A DNA stretch of 64,000 bases from Paroedura picta (lineage: Eukaryota > Chordata > Lepidosauria > Squamata > Gekkonidae): assembly GCF_049243985.1 (NCBI RefSeq), contig NC_135384.1:13078501-13142500 (forward strand), read 5' to 3'. Below, in pieces: positions 25,001 through 36,600 of this stretch. The notes beneath the pieces were generated by a model. It was not told the origin of the DNA. It saw only the letters and a list, made by a program, of their open reading frames with translations, and did not search any database. Both the position numbers and the translations under genes were made by a program. Each line of letters begins with the position of its first letter. Position 1 is the first letter of the stretch.

Positions 25001-27095
25001 GCATACCATGTGTTATAGATGCTGTACTTTATTTCCCTTTTTTTCCTTCTAACTATAATATATCATGAAAAGATTGGTATGTCGGATTATTTACCAAAAC
25101 TGATTGCCATATTGGTAATGGGTATTTGAGAATATTTTCATGTTCAATATATCAACATATATATTTTTTAAACCCACCAGTCTTTATCATTACAGTCATT
25201 AAAAGGTAAAGGTATCCCCTGTGCAAGCACCGGGTCATGTCTGACCCTTGGGGTGACGCCCACTAGCATTTTCATGGCAGACTCAATACAGGGTGGTTTG
25301 CCAGTGCCTTCCCCAGTCATTACCGTTTACCCCCCCAGCAAGCTGGGTACTCATTTTACCGAGCTCGGAAGGATGGAAGGCTGAGTCAACCTTGAGCCGG
25401 CTGCTGGGATTGAACTCCCAACCTCATGGGCAAAGCTTTCAGACTGCATATCTGCTGTTTTACCACTCTGTGCCACAAGAGGCTCTATTACAGTCATAGA
25501 CCAGTACAAATCTTACCAGATTCCATCAGAATGGAATATAAATTAATCCCATGCAAAATATGAAAACTTGACACTAGGTGCTGATACAAGTAGATTCCAT
25601 CTATTAGTAAGTGTTTTGCACGCTCCGAGTCTGATAGCCTAAGATTCCTATTAAGAAAGGAAGGAATACATTTGGAATGAGGCTCTTGGTGTATTCTATT
25701 TGGGAGAGAAATATAGCTGGAGAAACTATGTATCTTATGTACTCTATAGCCAGGAAAGCCATTATAATTTCTAAACCTGCATTCTATTCAGTGTTGATCA
25801 CCCTCTATGTCAAGACTTATTTCTCCTGTTTGTATCCCATTTTCAATAGAGTATATGGGAAAGCCCAAGCATGCCAACTTGGTCCTAACAGAATTTATTC
25901 ATGTCTTGAAGGATCAAATAACTTAGTCCTTGTGGACTGAAACTGAGCTTAAGCTAAACATTAATGGAAATAAGACACACTCTAGCCTCAGCATTTAGCA
26001 TGCCTGACTACGAGTGCAAATTTGCATTTGAGACAAAATGGGATAACTGAAGGGCTGCTTGCAAAAAGTCGATTGTGCCCACTCCAAAAGGATGACTCAG
26101 GATGGTGCTCCAATTGTGTTTCTGAACAGCTGGAAAATATTCACCACCTTTTTTCCCCCATACCTATAATTAATACTCTTATTCATTTTTCAGATACCAA
26201 TGACTGTTTTCAGTGCCCGGAAGATCAGTATCCAAACACAAATCACAACTTCTGCATTCAAAAACGTATAAGCTTCTTATCTTATGAGGAATCTTTGGGC
26301 ATCAGTTTAGCCAGTTTGGCACTTTCCTTCTCTCTTATGGCAGCTTTGGTGCTCGGGATCTTCATTAAGAACCAGGACACTCCCATAGTCAAAGCCAACA
26401 ACCGGAACCTCTCCTATATTCTCCTCTTCTCCCTTCTGCTCTCCTTCCTTTGTGCTATGCTTTTCATCGGCCGACCTGGGAAACTGTCATGTCTCCTTCG
26501 ACAAACTACATTTGGCATCATATTCTCAGTGGCTGTTTCTTGTGTGTTGGCCAAGACTGTCATTGTGGTTCTAGCCTTCATCGCCACCAAACCAGGCTCT
26601 GTGATGAGAAACTGGATGGGGAAACGACTGGCCATTTCCATAGTTCTTTCTTGCTCCTTTATTCAAACCAATATTTGTTCACTGTGGGTAATCACTACTC
26701 CTCCATTCCCAGACTTCGACATGAACTCAATGACTGAAGAAATGATTCTGAGATGTAATGAAGGGTCCGTCACCATGTTCTACTGTGTCTTGGGCTACAT
26801 GGGCTTCCTGGCCATTGTGAGCTTTGCTGTGGCTTTCTTAGGCAGGAAGTTACCAGATAGTTTCAATGAAGCCAAGTTCATTACCTTCAGCATGCTGGTC
26901 TTCTGCAGTGTTTGGCTGACATTTGTTCCAACCTATTTGAGTACCAAAGGAAAATACATGGTGGCTGTGGAGATCTTCTGTATCTTAGCCTCCAGTGCTG
27001 GATTGCTGGGTTGCATATTCTTTCCTAAATGCTATATTATTGTTGTGAAACCTGAACTGAACAACAAAGGTCATATTACAAGAAGACTCAATTAA
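19030..27095 (+). CDS. V2R gene C, complete and intact (875 aa predicted)
   Basis: The best intact V2R of the window. Exons: 19030-19247, 20112-20403, 21971-22831, 23398-23625, 24316-24442, 26194-27095; joined length 2628 bp, 875 aa. Residues 1-17 ([17 protein letters not shown]) look like a signal peptide. Residues about 20-530 form the Venus-flytrap domain, with [31 protein letters not shown] and sequons NVT, NNS and NES. Residues about 534-596 hold nine cysteines (six in exon 5, three at the start of exon 6). TM1-TM7 follow, with [16 protein letters not shown] before TM6 and FVPTYLS in it; the short tail ends RRLN. All splice sites are GT-AG, the exon 5 donor being GTAAGG. Closest copy is gene B. 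By family knowledge it should signal through G proteins in basal vomeronasal neurons; the ligand cannot be inferred. Confidence 0.95.
20571..20772 (+). repeat. 5S-type SINE relic, intron 2 of gene C
   Basis: Orthologous to the relic in gene B intron 2: gatagtcacatcatgaaag, ggtcactagaaagg, tgtctcttgccttag, ttggctacaacttgttgg. Confidence 0.65.
21274..21401. mobile_element. Fold-back (palindromic) MITE, intron 2 of gene C
   Basis: Two inverted arms of about 60 bp face each other around a short centre: the left begins ctgcttcttactggcct and the right ends aggccagtaagaagcag, with taaccataaattgtaac matched by gttacaatttatggtta. Gene B lacks it at the same site. The family was not identified. Confidence 0.8.
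21456..21715 (+). mobile_element. LINE 3' end inside a 5S-type SINE relic, intron 2 of gene C
   Basis: A segment ending accataataaagactatgac (a LINE-like 3' terminus) splits a reverse-strand 5S-type SINE relic whose two parts (about 21415-21455 and 21716-21790) align with the unbroken copy at 33738-33907 in gene D. The flanks share agtctct. Family not resolved. Confidence 0.5.
23083..23150 (+). repeat. LINE 3' end with (AAT)n tail, intron 3 of gene C
   Basis: Copy orthologous to 10165-10232 in gene B: caccgccatgagcagtcaaa followed by ggtggtatataaattcagta and ataacaataataac. Shared by B and C only, as far as visible. Confidence 0.55.
23773..23827 (-). mobile_element. Internally deleted tRNA-derived SINE, intron 4 of gene C
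   Basis: Only the tail (ggtaaaggtaaaggca) and the head (tgtctgctgccttaccattc...agaggctct) of the CCTTTA-tail SINE remain, about 55 bp in place of 285. Flanks gaagccataa and gaaaccataa look like the duplication. Gene B lacks it. Confidence 0.75.
23950..24125 (+). mobile_element. CR1-type LINE 3' end, intron 4 of gene C
   Basis: Contains aatggaattgattgcc, cactggcagtcttcaagcag, tggctggacagatat and gggggttggactaaatg, ending near attctata. Orthologous to the right half of the copy in gene B intron 4. Confidence 0.75.
25200..25486 (-). mobile_element. Young tRNA-derived SINE, intron 5 of gene C
   Basis: Reverse-strand copy of the CCTTTA-tail family flanked by attacagtcat (25189-25199 and 25487-25497). 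Gene B has the empty site near 13400 (attacagtcatggacc), so this insertion came after the B/C duplication. Confidence 0.93.
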
Positions 27096-27882
27096 AGACT
27101 TTAAAAGTCCACAACCTTAATACATTTAAACATATTCATGCAGCATAACAGCAGTGATTCCTTACTCTGTATCCAGCTCCAGCTGAAGTCTTTCCCAGCT
27201 AATATAAGCTAGCAGTGAATTCAGAGAAGTAACAGCTAGGCAGTCTCCCATCTTGCTTCATTTAGGACCAGCCAAAATCATGTTTGATTTGATATGCTTT
27301 TGGCCATCTGTTAAAATTTCTAAGAATTTCCCCACTAGCACCCTCTGAAAAGACAGATGCTTTATGTCACATGAATAAACTGCTTAAAAAAATCTTTTTG
27401 ATAGCCTGTATATTCACATCTTCCCTTGTGTATTTCTTCTTTGCTGTCTTGACCTACAGAACGTAACAAATCATTTCTGGAAATCCGCTTAGAAAAATGA
27501 CAAAAAAGTCATTCTTGTAATCTGTTGACTGATCCAATGTTAGAAATCCCCTTATCCATTAAAACCTGCTATAGAAAAGATTTCTTCCCAATTTTAATAT
27601 CTGTATTTGCCCAAAATGTTAATTTTGAATGTGTCAATGGATCAAATTAATACTATGATGCCAATGGCCACCATTGCAGACATTATTGGATGAAAGGGAT
27701 TAATTCTAGCATACATAGAACCTAATGCATTCTACCTAATGATGCACACCAGACAAGAGGCCACTGGAAAAGAATAACAGATATAAATTAATTTACAGTC
27801 AGTCTGAATAGTACTTTTCTTAATTTCAGTGATTTAACCATGACTTTTGATGGCTTGGTCTTGTCCTATTTCCAGGCAGATT

Positions 27883-27884
<2 letters not shown>

Positions 27885-27962
<78 letters not shown>

Positions 27963-27967
27963 GCTTT

Positions 27968-28018
<51 letters not shown>
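27885..28018. repeat. Compound microsatellite (TTTC)n(TTGC)n, spacer C-D
   Basis: About nineteen TTTC units change into about fourteen TTGC units after a short mixed zone. It adjoins the 3' end of a reverse-strand L2-like LINE and probably grew from its tail. Confidence 0.92.
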
Positions 28019-28045
28019 TTCCTACAGATGTGCCATTAAAGGCAA

Positions 28046-29010
28046 TAATATTTATTTTCTTTATTTATAATTAAATTTCTATGCCACCTCACTTGGTACT
28101 GCCGGCTTGGTCCAGTTCACATCATTTAATAAGCAAGATTAATAGAGAAATCACATAAACCGATTGAAAACAGTTAAAAATTGTTCCATGTCCTCATCAA
28201 CCAAAGATCTTAATTTCTGCATCCCTTCATCCTGTTCAGGGGGTAGGTGATTTTTAGGGAGGAGGCTTGTTCAGATGGTATTTTTCAGTCATTTACTGGC
28301 CCCCAACAAAATCCTTGCAGAGTAGCTTCATTTTGCAGGCCCTTTGGAACCTTGGATGTTCCTGTAGGGTTTACAGCAGTTCAAGCTGTTCCACCACTTA
28401 GGGGCCTGGACTACTTGAGGCTAGAAGTATTACTCCAGGGCCAGGGATCCCTAACTGGCTTGTGTTGACAGAGCAAAGTGCTCTTGAGGAGGTATGGTCA
28501 ATTCGGCAGTTCTACAGGTATGCTTGGCTTGGAGGATGATTGTCCATGGGGTCACGATGGGTCAGGCACGACTTTGCACCTAACAACAACAATAGTTATC
28601 CTTGGATCTTACCATAGATGGCTTAGAAGGTCAATACCAAAACCTTGACTTTGATCCAGAATTCAACTGGGAGCCAGTGCCACCTCTTAAGAAAGGAAGA
28701 AAAAGAGTTGTTTTTTAATATCATTCTTTTCACTACCAGAGGAGTCTCTAAATGGCTTACAATTGCCTTGCCTTCCGCTCCCCACAACAGACACCCTGTA
28801 GGGTAGTTAGGGCTGATAGAGACCTGACATTACTTGTCTGGGAGAACAGCTCTATCACAACTCTGACTGGCCCAAGGTCATTAAGCTGGCTGCATGTGGA
28901 GGAGCTCACCAGTTAGAAGCTGCCACTCCTAACCACTATACCAATCTGGCTTGTAAGGCTGGATATGGGTCCTCCAAGGTGTTCTTATGATGGCCCAATC
29001 CACTGAATTA
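28046..29010 (-). mobile_element. L2-like LINE relic interrupted by a SINE, spacer C-D
   Basis: Matches the LINE of gene E along tttgcaggccctttggaac, ccagggccagggatccctaa, gatccagaattcaactggga and, after the SINE at 28688-28952, ctggatatgggtcctccaag. A stretch at about 28510-28590 (gtcacgatgggtcaggcacg, acaacaacaa) resembles a BovB/Sauria-type tail and may be a further small insertion. Confidence 0.7.
28688..28952 (-). mobile_element. tRNA-derived SINE, (CTT)n-tail type, inside the L2 relic
   Basis: Decayed reverse-strand copy: cagaggagtctctaaatggc, ccccacaacagacaccctgt and head cctaaccactataccaatct. It separates two halves of the L2 relic. Confidence 0.8.
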
Positions 29011-29828
29011 TTTTGCAAGACTGCTGTTGTCTTCAGTGACATATCAGCACAAACCTCCTTTTTTGTTATATTCTAGTTGTTGCGTATACACTAGAAGATG
29101 GGTTTAGCTTTGTGGACTCAAAGGCATGTGAAGGGGTGAGGCAATCCAAGATGAACACAGTCATGGAAGATGGAGGCTCAAAGTGGCTTACAGTTGCAGC
29201 ACCAGGATAATCAGTTGACCTGCTGCTGGCTGAGTGAACATCTGCCCTCAGCGTGCCTGAAAGAGGGGGCAATGTGGAATGGCAAGTATGTTAGAGCCAC
29301 ATGGACATACACCAGTGTATGGATCTCTAGCTAACAACGCTGGGCCTACCATCCCTTGGCTCCACACCCAAGACCCTTTAAGGGGGTCCATCTCCGGGGG
29401 CAGATGGGGAAGCAGGCTCAGCTTCCCTCCAAAATGGATCTGGCCTAATACCTAAGGCAGAGTGGAGTTCTCACTCAACTGCAGGTGCTTGTTACATTCT
29501 GACTGTCAGCTCAACCTTAACAACTACAGACTGACTGGGCTAATTTGCAGAGGAAATTTTTGGGGAGTTATATCAAGTTGCTTGGATGAAAGCTGTGGCC
29601 AATCCTAGTTCTCACACTTCTGGTTCTCACATAGCATTTTGAGACAGCAGGAGGTAATCCAGAGTGTTCCTTCATCAGGGGCCCTCTGTAGCCAGCCTTT
29701 CTAACTTTTCTAACAAGACAGTTAGGAACAACCTGGTGAGGAAGAGTGATTCCAGGTATCCAGCAATAATAATTGTCAGGGGAAAGTCTCTGATGATGAC
29801 ACTGATTATATTAGCCATTCAATCATGT
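29011..29828. other. Unassigned spacer sequence between genes C and D
   Basis: No coding potential, RNA gene or recognised repeat in about 820 bp, apart from short words resembling decayed SINE (ggaggctcaaagtggcttac). Confidence 0.4.
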
Positions 29829-30107
29829 AGTGGTTTGGTGTAGTGGTTAGGAGTGCGGACTTCTAATCTGGCATGCCGGGTTTGATTCTGCGCTCCCCCA
29901 CATGCAACCACCTGGGTGACCTTGGGCTCGCCACAGCACTGATAAAACTGTTCTGACCGGGCAGTGATATCAGGGCTCTCTCAGCCTCACCTCCCTCACA
30001 GGGTGTCTGTTGTGGGGAGAGGAATGGGAAGGCAACTGTAAGCCACTTTGAGCCTCCTTTGGGTAGGGAAAAGTGGCATATAAGAACCAACTCTTCTTCT
30101 TCTTCTT
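29829..30107 (+). mobile_element. tRNA-derived SINE, (CTT)n-tail type, upstream of gene D
   Basis: Well kept forward copy: tggtgtagtggttaggagtg at the head, gggtttgattctgcgc as B-box-like part, tataagaaccaact and (CTT)n at the end. It ends about 80 bp before the conserved upstream block of gene D. Confidence 0.9.
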
Positions 30108-30189
30108 CATGTCCAACTCTTGGAGTCAACTTTTGCCATGTTTTTCAATCTTGCACCATCTCCCCCCACTGGTTGTCCTTCTCACTGTT

Positions 30190-30372
30190 TAGTTGTTACA
30201 AGTCTGTGTACCTCTGAAGAAATCCAGAATACATTCCTGCTAACATGTAGTCAACATATTGTCTCTTGCAAGTCTACAGAAAATCTGTTCATCTGAGTAG
30301 GCAAATTATCTTCCCTGTAATCAGCAAATTCATCCTCATTACTTCCATTTTCCCTCTCCATCCCTTGGGAGT
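30190..30372 (+). promoter_or_regulatory. Conserved upstream block of V2R gene D
   Basis: Diverged copy of the upstream block, keeping acatgtagtcaacatattgt, cttccctgtaatcagcaaat and ccatcccttgggag. It lies 249-431 bp before the start codon at 30621, directly after a tRNA-derived SINE. Confidence 0.42.
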
Positions 30373-30620
30373 CTCAGTGATTGCTAGGAAAGACAAACAC
30401 ACACACACACAAAGATGATATTACTGTTGTCTCCACCATCCAAAGCTGGAAAGAGAGACAGAAGGGTTTTTTGTGGACTGATATTTTTACATTGTACAAT
30501 CGTGGCTGTGCATCAGTCCGGAGAGTTTGCCTTCCATTTCAAGATGTGCTACTAAGAAATGCTCGAATGATAATATTGGTGCAGATGAACTGGTACCCAC
30601 AGGAGAGATTGTCATGGAAG

Positions 30621-33600
30621 ATGGTGCTATTTGTCACTTCCATGTTGATGCTGCTGGTGCAGGTGGTGTGCAGATCTCCATCTGGTCACTGTCCCACTAG
30701 TCACCCACTTCCAATCACTCACAAGTATTATCAATCAGGAGACCTGCTCATTGCAGGCATCATTTCTCAAGTGTTTAAGTTTTCTGATACTGTTGAATTT
30801 GAAGAGCATCCCTCTTCCAGTTCCTCTGATTCACTACTGTAAGAAAACTGTTTTTTTTACATAGTATCGCTTGATGCTATTATGTGTTTTGACTTGCAGG
30901 AGGGCATTTTGGGCTGGAATAAGATGCGACACCAATGCTGGGATGAAGAAGGCCACAGCTTTATTAAGCACATGAGGGTTGGCACAGCATGGGAGAGGGA
31001 GCCTGAACTAGCAGTCAGCAGACTGCACCAACAACCCACGGAGTCCAGAGGCACCCTGGGGACCCGCACCGTTCCCAGCCGGGAGAGCAGATCCCCTTGC
31101 CTACTGAAGTCCGCCACTAAGGGAAGTGACCTGTGTGAGGGAGCCAACGGGCATCCACCTCATTTGGCTGTCCCCAGGCCACCTGGCAAACAAGCCCCTG
31201 GCCTCCCAGCTGGGTAAGCTGCGCTCGTATACGCGCCACCTTGTAGAGAGGGCCCGAACCCCAGGGAGTCCAATCGCACACCGGACTCCCTGCCAACAGG
31301 CTCCATCCCATGCAAACCCACAGCTGTGACAATTATTGAACAAAACATCCACTTCAAAACCCTAAACAATTTTGTATACAACATAGGGTGGGTGGGAGGA
31401 AAGCAGCTCCCGCAGCGTTCCTGGAGAAGAGGGCAAGACCCACGCACGTGGCGACTTAAATAGCCACCACGGGTCCCACCTTGCCTTTGACGCTGTGCAT
31501 GCTGCATTCTGGCAGCACGCACACTAGAGGGCCACTGGGTAGTCGCCTCCTTCTCCCAGCAAGCCCTCCGCTGCATCAATGTTTGGCAGAGGTAAGTCTC
31601 AGTCAGGTTTTTATAATGGAAGGCTTAATGTATACTTTGATATTCATGGTCTCGCTCCCAATGAATATTCCTCCTGAACTTCATGGGTTTCTATTAGAAA
31701 ACAGAAGGTATGTTCATATTCAAAAGAATGACCACGATTTTGTGTAGAATTGGGGGCTGAATTGCCAATATTGCTGTTGCGTTAGCAGCAGAATCTTCTC
31801 CTTGATTCGAGGATCTATCCAACTGTAGAATGCACTTTTGCTGGATGAGGCTTCATGGTTAGTTTAACAGAACTGTTAAGTGCCTGTTAAGCAAGAGTAG
31901 AGTAGAGTAGAGTAGAATAGCTTGGCAGATAATTTTTTTGGGGGGGGGCTTGCAGAAGGTGTGATGTTCAACCCCTGACGTCTCCAGTTGAAGAAGCTGC
32001 CAGTAGGTGATAAGAAAGACCTTTGCCAGTAACCCTGAAGATCCTTTGCCAATTTGAGTAGAGAAAACTAATTCTGAAGGACTATGGGTTGGATTCAGAA
32101 TAAGTCACTTCATGTGTATCTGCTTCTCAAACATAATTCCTAAATTGTATAGAACCAGTCTGAGTTTTGACACAACTCATGAACACTTTTATAGCATATT
32201 GAGTACAAGAGAGATTACAACCTTCAAAACCATTCCACTGCTGAAACTGCTGTTTTGAATAGTAAGAAGTTCCAACTGTGAGAGCCCTCATAATCGCCAG
32301 GACTCAAGACTATAGAATTTGTATTCCTTAGGTGTATTTGGTAAAGCAATATTTTGCTAAAATGTGTGAAATGTCGTCTTCGAAAGTAACCGTGCTGTGA
32401 CACAGCATATCACTCTCATTGCAGAGTAATGACTCAGCTTTACCAGAACATCCTGGCTTTGGTGTTTGCTGTCAAAGAGATCAATGAAAATCCTCAACTC
32501 TTACCCAACATCACTCTGGGTATCCACACCTATAATAACTACTTTAGCTCAAGCTTGACCTATCACGCAGCACTGGAACTTCTCTCCACTAAGGGAAGGT
32601 TCATACCAAACTACAAGTGTGACAACCAGAACAACTTAGTAGCAGTTCTGGGGGGACCAAAATCTAATTTCTGTCTCCACATGGCAGACGTTCTGTGTAT
32701 TTACAAGATTCCACAGGTAAAATAATCTCTTAGCCTGTCAACAACAAATTCACAGTGACTTTGCTTTCAGGAGTGGTTTTAAAGTCAACTTGTCTCAGAT
32801 TCTAAATCTTTTAAAAATCCTGATAAACTCATTGCAGTGTTTGTTGGACCTTTCAAGCTGGATCTTGTTAGACCTTTCAAAGTGGATCCTATTAAGATCG
32901 ACATTGTTGCCATCTAATGGAAATTGTGATATCCTTTTAGCCCTGATCTGGATGACTCAGGTTAGTCAGATATTGGAAGCAAAGCAGGTTTGGCCCTAGA
33001 ATATACTTGGCTGGAACAGCACCAAGGAAATCCAGGGTCACTACACAGAAACAGGCAGTGGTAAGAAGTTTGTCTCTTGCCTTGAAAATCCAATGAGGGG
33101 TTCACCATCAGCTGGCTATGACTTGATGGCAAGTTTCCATTACCACCACCAGAACTTCAAGATTTCTTTCCCCTTATTTTGTATTTGTTTATATGCATAA
33201 CTTTCTTTGTGAGAAACTTGATTGTTCAGTTGTCATGTTTGTCTTTCTTACCTGGAAAAAAGCTTCCATTGGGGAATAAAAAAAGAGAAAAGGCAAGATT
33301 GACAGTTCTGATGACATGCTATTTCTCAGATAGCATGGTTCTTAATGTCATTCAATGTAACAAGCTCTTTTGAACTGAGCAGTATTTCCAGGTGCTGTAT
33401 GGGTATGTGTCCACCTTCCAGAAAGTCCAGATTCAAAGAGTAATTGTAGAAATTCATTGCTTGAGATCTTAGTGCTTTCATTTTTTCAGACACTAAACCT
33501 TCTACTGAAAAGTATGCTAACTAGATGACAGTTCTTCCTCTTTCCACCAGAAACTAGTTGTACAGAGCCTGGATAGGATTATGCGAACATCATCAATGTA

Positions 33601-36600
33601 AGCTTTAATTCCTTATTAACTGTAAACCAGAGATGTGGCTCTTCTTACATTACTATTGTAAGGGTTGTTGCTATATGTGAAAAAATCGGAACACTTAAAA
33701 GTTTATTCACATGCTACCTATATTCCATTAGTTCACAACCAGTTTATGGTGACCTCAGCAAGGGGATTTCAAGGCAATTGAGAAACAGAGACAATTTTCA
33801 TTTCAATCATTTCATGCTTTCATCTGAAGAGTCATCCTTGGTGGTCTCCCATCCAAATGCTGACCCCGTTTAACTTTTGATGAGATGAGGCTATACCATG
33901 CCACCTTCCAACATTATTTCCATGCTAAGGATTATTATTAAAATGTGAAAACATGAAGGCAAAGGGTGCATTCGGGATACTGGTAGCAAGCATGAAATTC
34001 TTCTGTGAATATCTTATATTCTTGATACTATCACCAACACACTGTATTCTTTTATTTAGAAATAGCCCTCTGCTTTCTCCTTTGTTTCCTTTAGCTCCTC
34101 TATGGCTCGGCTCCAGTGATGAACGACAAAAACCAAGCCGTTTTCCTCTACAAGATGTTCCCCAGTTGGACCAAACAGTACATGGGGATGATGAAATTAC
34201 TGCTTCATTTCAAATGGATATGGGTTGGGGTACTCTACGTGGATAATGAACATGGGCAGCGATTTGTGCATAAAGTGCTTCCTGTTTTTTCCAAGCATGG
34301 TATCTGCTTTGATTTCATAACAAATTTCCCATCAATCACATTTTCTAGCTCCTTTTCTGAAATGGTTGTAGGAAGGAAAGAGTTATCGAGCCTTGTCATG
34401 GGGAGCACCGCCAAAGCTGTGGTGGTGTATGGTGAGATTCAAACCATAATAGTTTTGCGATTCTTCCTGAGGGCTGCAGAAATTAAAGATATACCCATGA
34501 GGACCAAAGCCAAAGTCTGGATTCTGACAGCTCAGGTGGATTTCACGTCAATCAACTTTCAAAGGAGTTGGGACTTAGCTTTCATCCATGGTGCTTTATC
34601 CTTTGGAGTTCACTCCAAGGAAGTATCAGGATTTGATGAGTTTCTTCGGGCGAGGCATCTTGCCTCTGAAAAAGAAGATGGCTTCATTGGGGACTTCTGG
34701 CAACATGCTTTTGAGTGTTCACTCCCCAGTACCACAGAACTCATGACAGATGAGGAAATCTGCACTGGGGAGGAGAAGCTGGAGAGTCTCCCAGCATCTG
34801 TCTTTGAGATGAGCATGACTGCTCACAGCTACAGCATCTACACAGCTGTCTATGTGGTGGCACATGCATTACATGCCATGTACTCATTCATGCAGAAACA
34901 CAGAGGAAATGCCAATAGAGGAGAGAAAAATCTTCTGTATCAACAACCATGGCAGGTAATGCTTAGAAGGCACTCAAATATAGGGGAGTTCACCAGAATT
35001 AGAGATCAGACAGACCAAATTTTTATTTATGTATTTTTGTATATACTGCCCTCCAACAAAACAAGCTTGACTGCAAAATGCACCCTTTGCTCAAAAGGAG
35101 ACATTTTAAAACATGATTCATAACCACTCAGTGCTTACCTTCAAGGGGTGGGGGCATCACTTAGTGGCAGATCATCTCCTTGCCAGCAGAAGGTCCCAGG
35201 TTCAATCCCCAGCACTTTTAGTTCAAGAATGCAGCAGTAGATGATGTGGAATACCTCTCCCTGAGACCCTGGAAATCAGCCGCCAAACTGTATTAGGAAG
35301 CTTCATGCGTATTTATGAGTGTACATGAAAATGACAGAAAATGTTATTGTTTTCATTGATCCTAATGACCAGAGAGCTGTCCTAACATTCTAACCAAGGT
35401 ATTTGGGTCAAAATTGTTAGAATATGCAAGATCTGTAGTGAGCATGATTGAAGAGAATATGGGGAATGTCCTGCAGAGGATATGTGTAGTTAGCATATTT
35501 AGGTTAGGAACTTCCAGTTATTAATCAAAACATCTCCTTTGTGTCTTATTTGACTGAACAGGAGACTTCCTGCTCCTCTGAGTACATGTCATTCCTACAT
35601 GCTTCCAGAACAAAAGAATTACTGCAGACCACAGGGCAGTTAATTAGGTCTCTCTATCTCCTTCTTCTTTCTACACAATAAACAGACACAAGGTGTCTCT
35701 TGTGGGGAGAGAAAAGGAAGGCAATTGTAAGCTGCTTTGAGACTCCTTTGGGTAGTAAAAAGCGGGGGACAGAAAACCGGCTCTTCTTCTTCTTCATACA
35801 CTGTTAAAATATTTATTTTCCCTTTTTACAATTCTAGTTCCATGAATTTTTGCGAAGGGTCTCATTCAACAATAGTGCTGGGGACCAAATTTCCTTTGAT
35901 CAAAATGTGGAGATAGCATCTGGATTTGACATCATCAACTGGGTCACATTTCCTAACATGTCTTTTCTTAGAGCCAAAGTTGGGAGGGTTGACCCCAAAG
36001 CTCCCGAAGACAAAGTGTTCACCATTCATGACAACACAATCATTTGGCCTCACATGTTTAACCAGGTGAGTTCTGTATACATTTCAGAGCATATCATTTT
36101 CGTTTCCTGGAGTTCTGTTAGGGATTCCTAGTTCAAACTCTGGAACATTTCTTCCTCTGTGGTCTGCCAGTCAGATGGGTGCAATTTCAATCATTTTTTT
36201 TTCAATTTTAAATCATAGTATTACAAAAATTTGAACCTACATTGCCTTAAACCAGGGATTCCCAATCAAGGTTCCAGTGAACCTTGGGGTTATGCATGAA
36301 CTCCTCAGAAGTTCAGATGACCTCTGACATCACTAGACATCACTGGAGTCCATTTATCCTGTTGCTCTACAGGCCTAGTATCTTTTTCCACAATGGAAAT
36401 GGTAAATGATCAGTTGATTGTTGGGCTGTCTTTTGAATCTTACTTCTGCAACTGCTTGTACCAAGAGGTATGTCACCATTTCCAGGATTCCTCTAAGCTT
36501 GAAAAATATTTCTGGAGTTCCTCCAAGATCAACAGTTTAGAAAAGGCTGCCTCAAATCATTTATTTGTTGTTCACAAATGATCATTTACCTGGAAATAAA

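Noticed and set aside
27840-28070. Phe/Leu/Ser and Leu/Ala/Cys-repeat frames
   Set aside because: They translate the (TTTC)n(TTGC)n microsatellite.
31101-31579. Several overlapping open frames on both strands in the GC-rich insert of gene D
   Set aside because: High GC content makes stops rare; the frames overlap on opposite strands and show no domain.
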